This document shows, piece by piece, positions 43,801 through 48,400 of a stretch of 64,000 nucleotides of DNA. Made by a program: the position numbers and the translations under genes. The stretch spans positions 80,795-144,794 of the forward strand of contig VXCM01000818.1 in NCBI GenBank assembly GCA_014773175.1, written 5' to 3'. This stretch comes from Lucifuga dentata. Its lineage: Eukaryota > Chordata > Actinopteri > Ophidiiformes > Bythitidae. A model generated the notes under the pieces. That model was not told the origin of the DNA, ran no database searches, and saw nothing but the letters and a program-made list of their open reading frames with translations. The stretch's first letter is position 1. Every line of letters starts with the position of its first letter.

Positions 43801-45366
43801 TTTGCTTATCTTTGTTTAAACCTCACTGAATTCAGAGACTAATCCAAATCACTAGCTGACTAAAGGCCAAAGACTTTCGCTGAATAAACTTGTCTGTGCA
43901 ATGCCTCGGCACTCCAGTCTTTACTTTCAGTAAGAATAGTCTCTCTTGTCCCAGGCTCCTTTATCCTCTGTGATTCCTCACCACTTCATCAAATCCTTCC
44001 ATAATCTGGATCTCCCAGGGATGAATAAATCCCTGTCAGAGCAGAGTTTAGGGGAATGAAAAATGTTTTTTCATTTTTATTATGATGTATTGAGGTATTT
44101 GTTGTTTGGGGAATTTGTTCATAGTTAACAATGATCACATTGAGAGATACACGTGCTTGAAATTTGTACATTTGTGTTTCTCCCGACCTTATCCAAAATC
44201 AAACTCTGTAAAGATAAAATTTGGTGAGATTGATGTTTAAATCATTGGGTCAGAATTGAGCAACAGGTAAGGCTAGTTTGCTACACCTTGATGTGCTTTA
44301 ACATGAGACTAACCTGTTCCCCATGCTACCCAATCCACCACCTGACCCTTCCTCTCCCCCTGCTGAATATGATGCAGTTTATCCTGTATCAAGCACTTCC
44401 TCCCTTCCCCTCTGCCTTGCCTGGGCCCAATCACATTCCAGCTAATGAAATGAGCAGGTGATAATGGCAGCTCAGATGAAGGCAGCATCAGCCAATCACT
44501 TGGCCAGTACTGTGGCAATGAAGACTGTTTCATCCAATCATGTTGCAGCTGCCCAAGTCTTCAGGAACATCGCTGGCCTGCCTCATTTACACATTGGTTT
44601 TTGCTGTGTGGATTATTTTGGAATAATTTGTTGGAATCTTGGTGAGAATGTGAGTGGCCCTTGGTGAGGGTGTGTTACGTCACCATTGTAGATCAGTCCG
44701 GTATTTAACTGATACATCTCCTATTCTCTTGTTCTTCTCCTTTGATTCCTGTAAGCAGCAGAGAGAAGTGCCGCCGTCTCCAGCAGAGAGCGATGTATCC
44801 AAGAATTTCCTCTACACCAGGACCACAACCGGTTATACCGAAGGGGAGAGCCCTCACCTTCCCAGAGAATTGGACCACTCGCTGGGAATTGCACGAGAGG
44901 AGGTGCTCAAAAGACCTCTGTTGTTGATTCTAGAAGTTATCTAGCTTTTATATACCTGGGGCATCTTGCGTTTCTCAATTCACTTTACCTCATAGCACTA
45001 TTCTCCCACTCAGATTGTGACAAAAGAGAAGGAGGTGCTGGAGTGGCAGAGGAAGTATGAAAACAGCCGACAGGAAGTGGTGGAGATGAGGTAAGATGTA
45101 GTTCAATGATAAGTCCCACCCACACACCATGGACTTAAAACTTTGCTTCGTTTTCAGGCTCCAGCCATTATCACCACTCCACTTGACTGGTCAGTTAGTT
45201 TGAATAGCTCAAGCTGTAAACCAAAGACAGCAGCTAACTGCAGTTAATGAATTCCATCAGTGTAATTATCAGTATGCAACAAGTGTGGCTGTTGAGAATG
45301 CAGGAACAGATGAAAGTGAGGTTCATTGTTTCTCGCGGCTGTTGTTGACATACATACAGACAGACA

Positions 45367-45434
<68 letters not shown>

Positions 45435-48400
45435 GGAGTCCAAAAGTCTGAGACCACATTGAAAATCCGTGATGTTTTCCATGCATGTAAATCTGGAAAA
45501 TAATCAGAAAGTCTGACATCACAAGAAGCTCTTTGGAACATTGTCAAATCATACTGGGATAACTTGAGTCATCAGGTTTTGCACAAACTTGTGGAGTCCA
45601 TGCCAGGTTGAGTTGTTGCTGTCATTAAACCAAAAGGGGGGCATACAAAATACTAACATATTCTGAAATTCATGTACATTTGTAATGAGAAATCTTGTAT
45701 TAAATTAAAAAAGAATGCATATATATATGCATTCAAATAGAAGCATTTTCGCAGTGGTGTCTGACTTTTGGACCTCAGGGTCCAAAAGTCAGAGACCACT
45801 GCGAAAATGCTTGAGATAATAATATCATGCTTGAGATAATATTATTATGAGATAATATCTTCTTAATGATAATATCATCTTAAGCATTTGAGTGAAAAGT
45901 TGAATCTTTGAAAAATGTACATGGATTTCAGAATATCTTAGAGGAAGATATTAGTTAGATATTAGAGGAAAACATGGAAAACATCACAGATTTTCGATGT
46001 AGTCTCAAACTTTTGGACCCCACATATATTTAAAAAAAAAAGCTTTGGTACTGTATTTCACATTATGGTCCATGAGGTGAGTGTGGGACTTTAAGTTGCT
46101 GCCATTTGATTCACAATTTCAACTACCTGAGAAAAGCTCAGAACTGGGATGAAAGACTTCACATTTATGTTTGTACATGATCAATCTACATCCAACAAAC
46201 AGCTACTAATGAGATCTCAGGGACACGTGATGTGTAGTACCGAAACCTCTTCTGCTGGCAGGTGTTGGGTGTGAGTACAGTTAGTGTGGATAAGATGGAT
46301 TTTACTTCATTATACTGATTGGGCTGAAGATAAGGAGGGGTTAATAGGCTAAGAGGCTAAGAGCGAGGCATGGCTAATCAATCCTCTTACCTCTGGCAAA
46401 CCTGTTGTTCTCAAAACAGGTTTCCTATTGGCTCCAGCTGCTCACTGGCGAGTGTGAGGTTACTTCCAGAAACAGACATACAGATTGCAGAGTATAGAAT
46501 AATAAAACTTCTACAACTTGCAAGCTGCAGCCTGGATAACAGTTTACTTTTGTTTGGCATTTTCTTTTTGATTTTTCTGACAGAATAGCTCATGAATTCA
46601 GTGTTGCGTATCTATCTTGGACCAGGCTATCTAAGCATATGATAATACTGTATGTATTGCTGAAAGCGACTTTGGCATAAATCCCAGATCCAGACCAGAT
46701 CTCCACCAAACCCTATAAAACTGATCCCAAAATTGAAGTGCTAAATCTCTCAGTGTTAGAAGCAAGATTAAGTCAAAATGTTATTGTAGCTTTGTTGTAC
46801 GTCATATATAAAATGTTGTTTTTTTTGTTTTTTTAAATTAATGCATGTACATCATCATATCAATACAATATTGTCATGTCATATATCGATTTTCTTTTCT
46901 ACAGGAGAATTGTTGCTGAGTATGAGAAAACAATCGCTCAGATGATAGGTGAGTTCAGTGTTAAATACGGCTTTATGGTTGAAGCAAATATTGGTCATAG
47001 GTGCCTGTACTATTCGCCTCATTCATTTATTTACCAGCTGAACAAAAAACAAATAAGGGCTTTATGTGTGCTAAACCTTTGCCACTGATTTCAGGGATTG
47101 ATGTATGTATTGATCCCCTGACACGAACTAGCTTTGCTTTATTTGCCTGCTTTTCTGTTGGATTGATACGAATGGAAGCCTGATGCTGGCGAAGGGAGAT
47201 CTGCCCCATTTTTGCACTTTTTTGCCCAGTTTCTCTGGACTTCACTCCACGTCAGGTCCATTCTGATCACTCTTTGCATTATTCTTGCTCTCACGTCACA
47301 CCTCTACACTTTGAAGATTTGATTTAGCTGCTCTGTTTCATTAAAGCACTGTCACAAAAAGCAAACGATCTGTCTCAGCTTGTGCGCAACACGGCTCTCT
47401 CACGCCTTTACCTTCCCAGCTTGACTTAACACAGTCCCTTCTTTTCTGTTCTGCTCCCATCTTTGCCCCTTACTATTTGATAACCAGGCATGCCAGGTGA
47501 GTAACATGGAATCACCCTTCTCTTGTTTGTACCAGCTCACATCTGTCTATCCGTCCATCAGAGAGGCAAGCAGATGTGCTTCCTTTCTTCATCTTGTCCA
47601 GTGACATTTGTTTTGTCATTTGTGTTTTATCCTGTATGTCGAGGCATTTTTTGCAGGGACAAAAGGACAGAATCATTTGCTGTTTTCTGCTTGGCTGGCC
47701 TTTTATGCAGTACTGCTCAGATCCTGCTATAAGTACAATAAACCCTCCTCAAAGGTGGTAAAATCCTTCCGTTGCCTCTGGAAACCTTTACACACATTTA
47801 CACGGTTGCTTCTGCACTGTAAATGACATCTCCTAAGTCCATCTGACAGAATTAGTGAGTTAATCTGGTTGGTCTTGTAAGCTTGTGAAAGGAAAGGAAA
47901 GGGAAAGCCGCTCAGGGTCTGACATAGAATCTTTGTAATTTCATTTTCAAGAGCCTTGAAGCAAACCAGCCAGCAGCTTTATTGTTAAGGGTCATACGGC
48001 TGTTTGATTACCCCATTGTTAAATATTTGTCGTGTTGCATGCTCCACTAGGTTAATCAGAAACACTCATGTAGTAGAATATTAGAAAATGCTGTTAAAGG
48101 AGTGTGATTTTGCATGTTTGAGCCTAGTAAATACAACCAACTTCCACATTGCTGCCATCCATTTTCCAAAACACGCTGCAGGAGTGGTAAATTTTAGATT
48201 TGTTTTTCCTGCCTTCCAGACTGCCATTGATGTCTACTTGTAGAGACTTGAAATACGCTTGAAATACATAATCCATCACAGCAAACCAAATGCTGTTCTT
48301 ACTTTTTGTTGAAGTTACTTAATTTAACCAATTGAACAAGGAGCTACTCTGAAGAAAATGTATTTCTCCACCAAGGAAAGTAGTCCCAGCAGACGGCTTT

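Larger units (their letters stand above)
38191..44758. other. tacc2 intron with transposon and six-copy tandem array
   Basis: The 6.6-kb intron runs from the donor at 38191 to the acceptor 'cctgtaagcag' ending 44758. About 60 percent of it is the tandem array. No exon is supportable inside it. Confidence 0.9.

Noticed and set aside
39850..43871. CRISPR-like array or gene cluster
   Set aside because: The units are 664-677 bp, contiguous without spacers, and non-coding, in a vertebrate intron. They are a tandem duplication array.
45234..45547. Overlapping ORFs rich in Cys-Val, Tyr-Ile and His-Thr
   Set aside because: They are translations of the (TA)n(CA)n microsatellite.
47001..47826. Small plus-strand ORFs near the microexon
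   Set aside because: They have no splice-compatible boundaries apart from the 9-nt microexon, and no similarity to known proteins.
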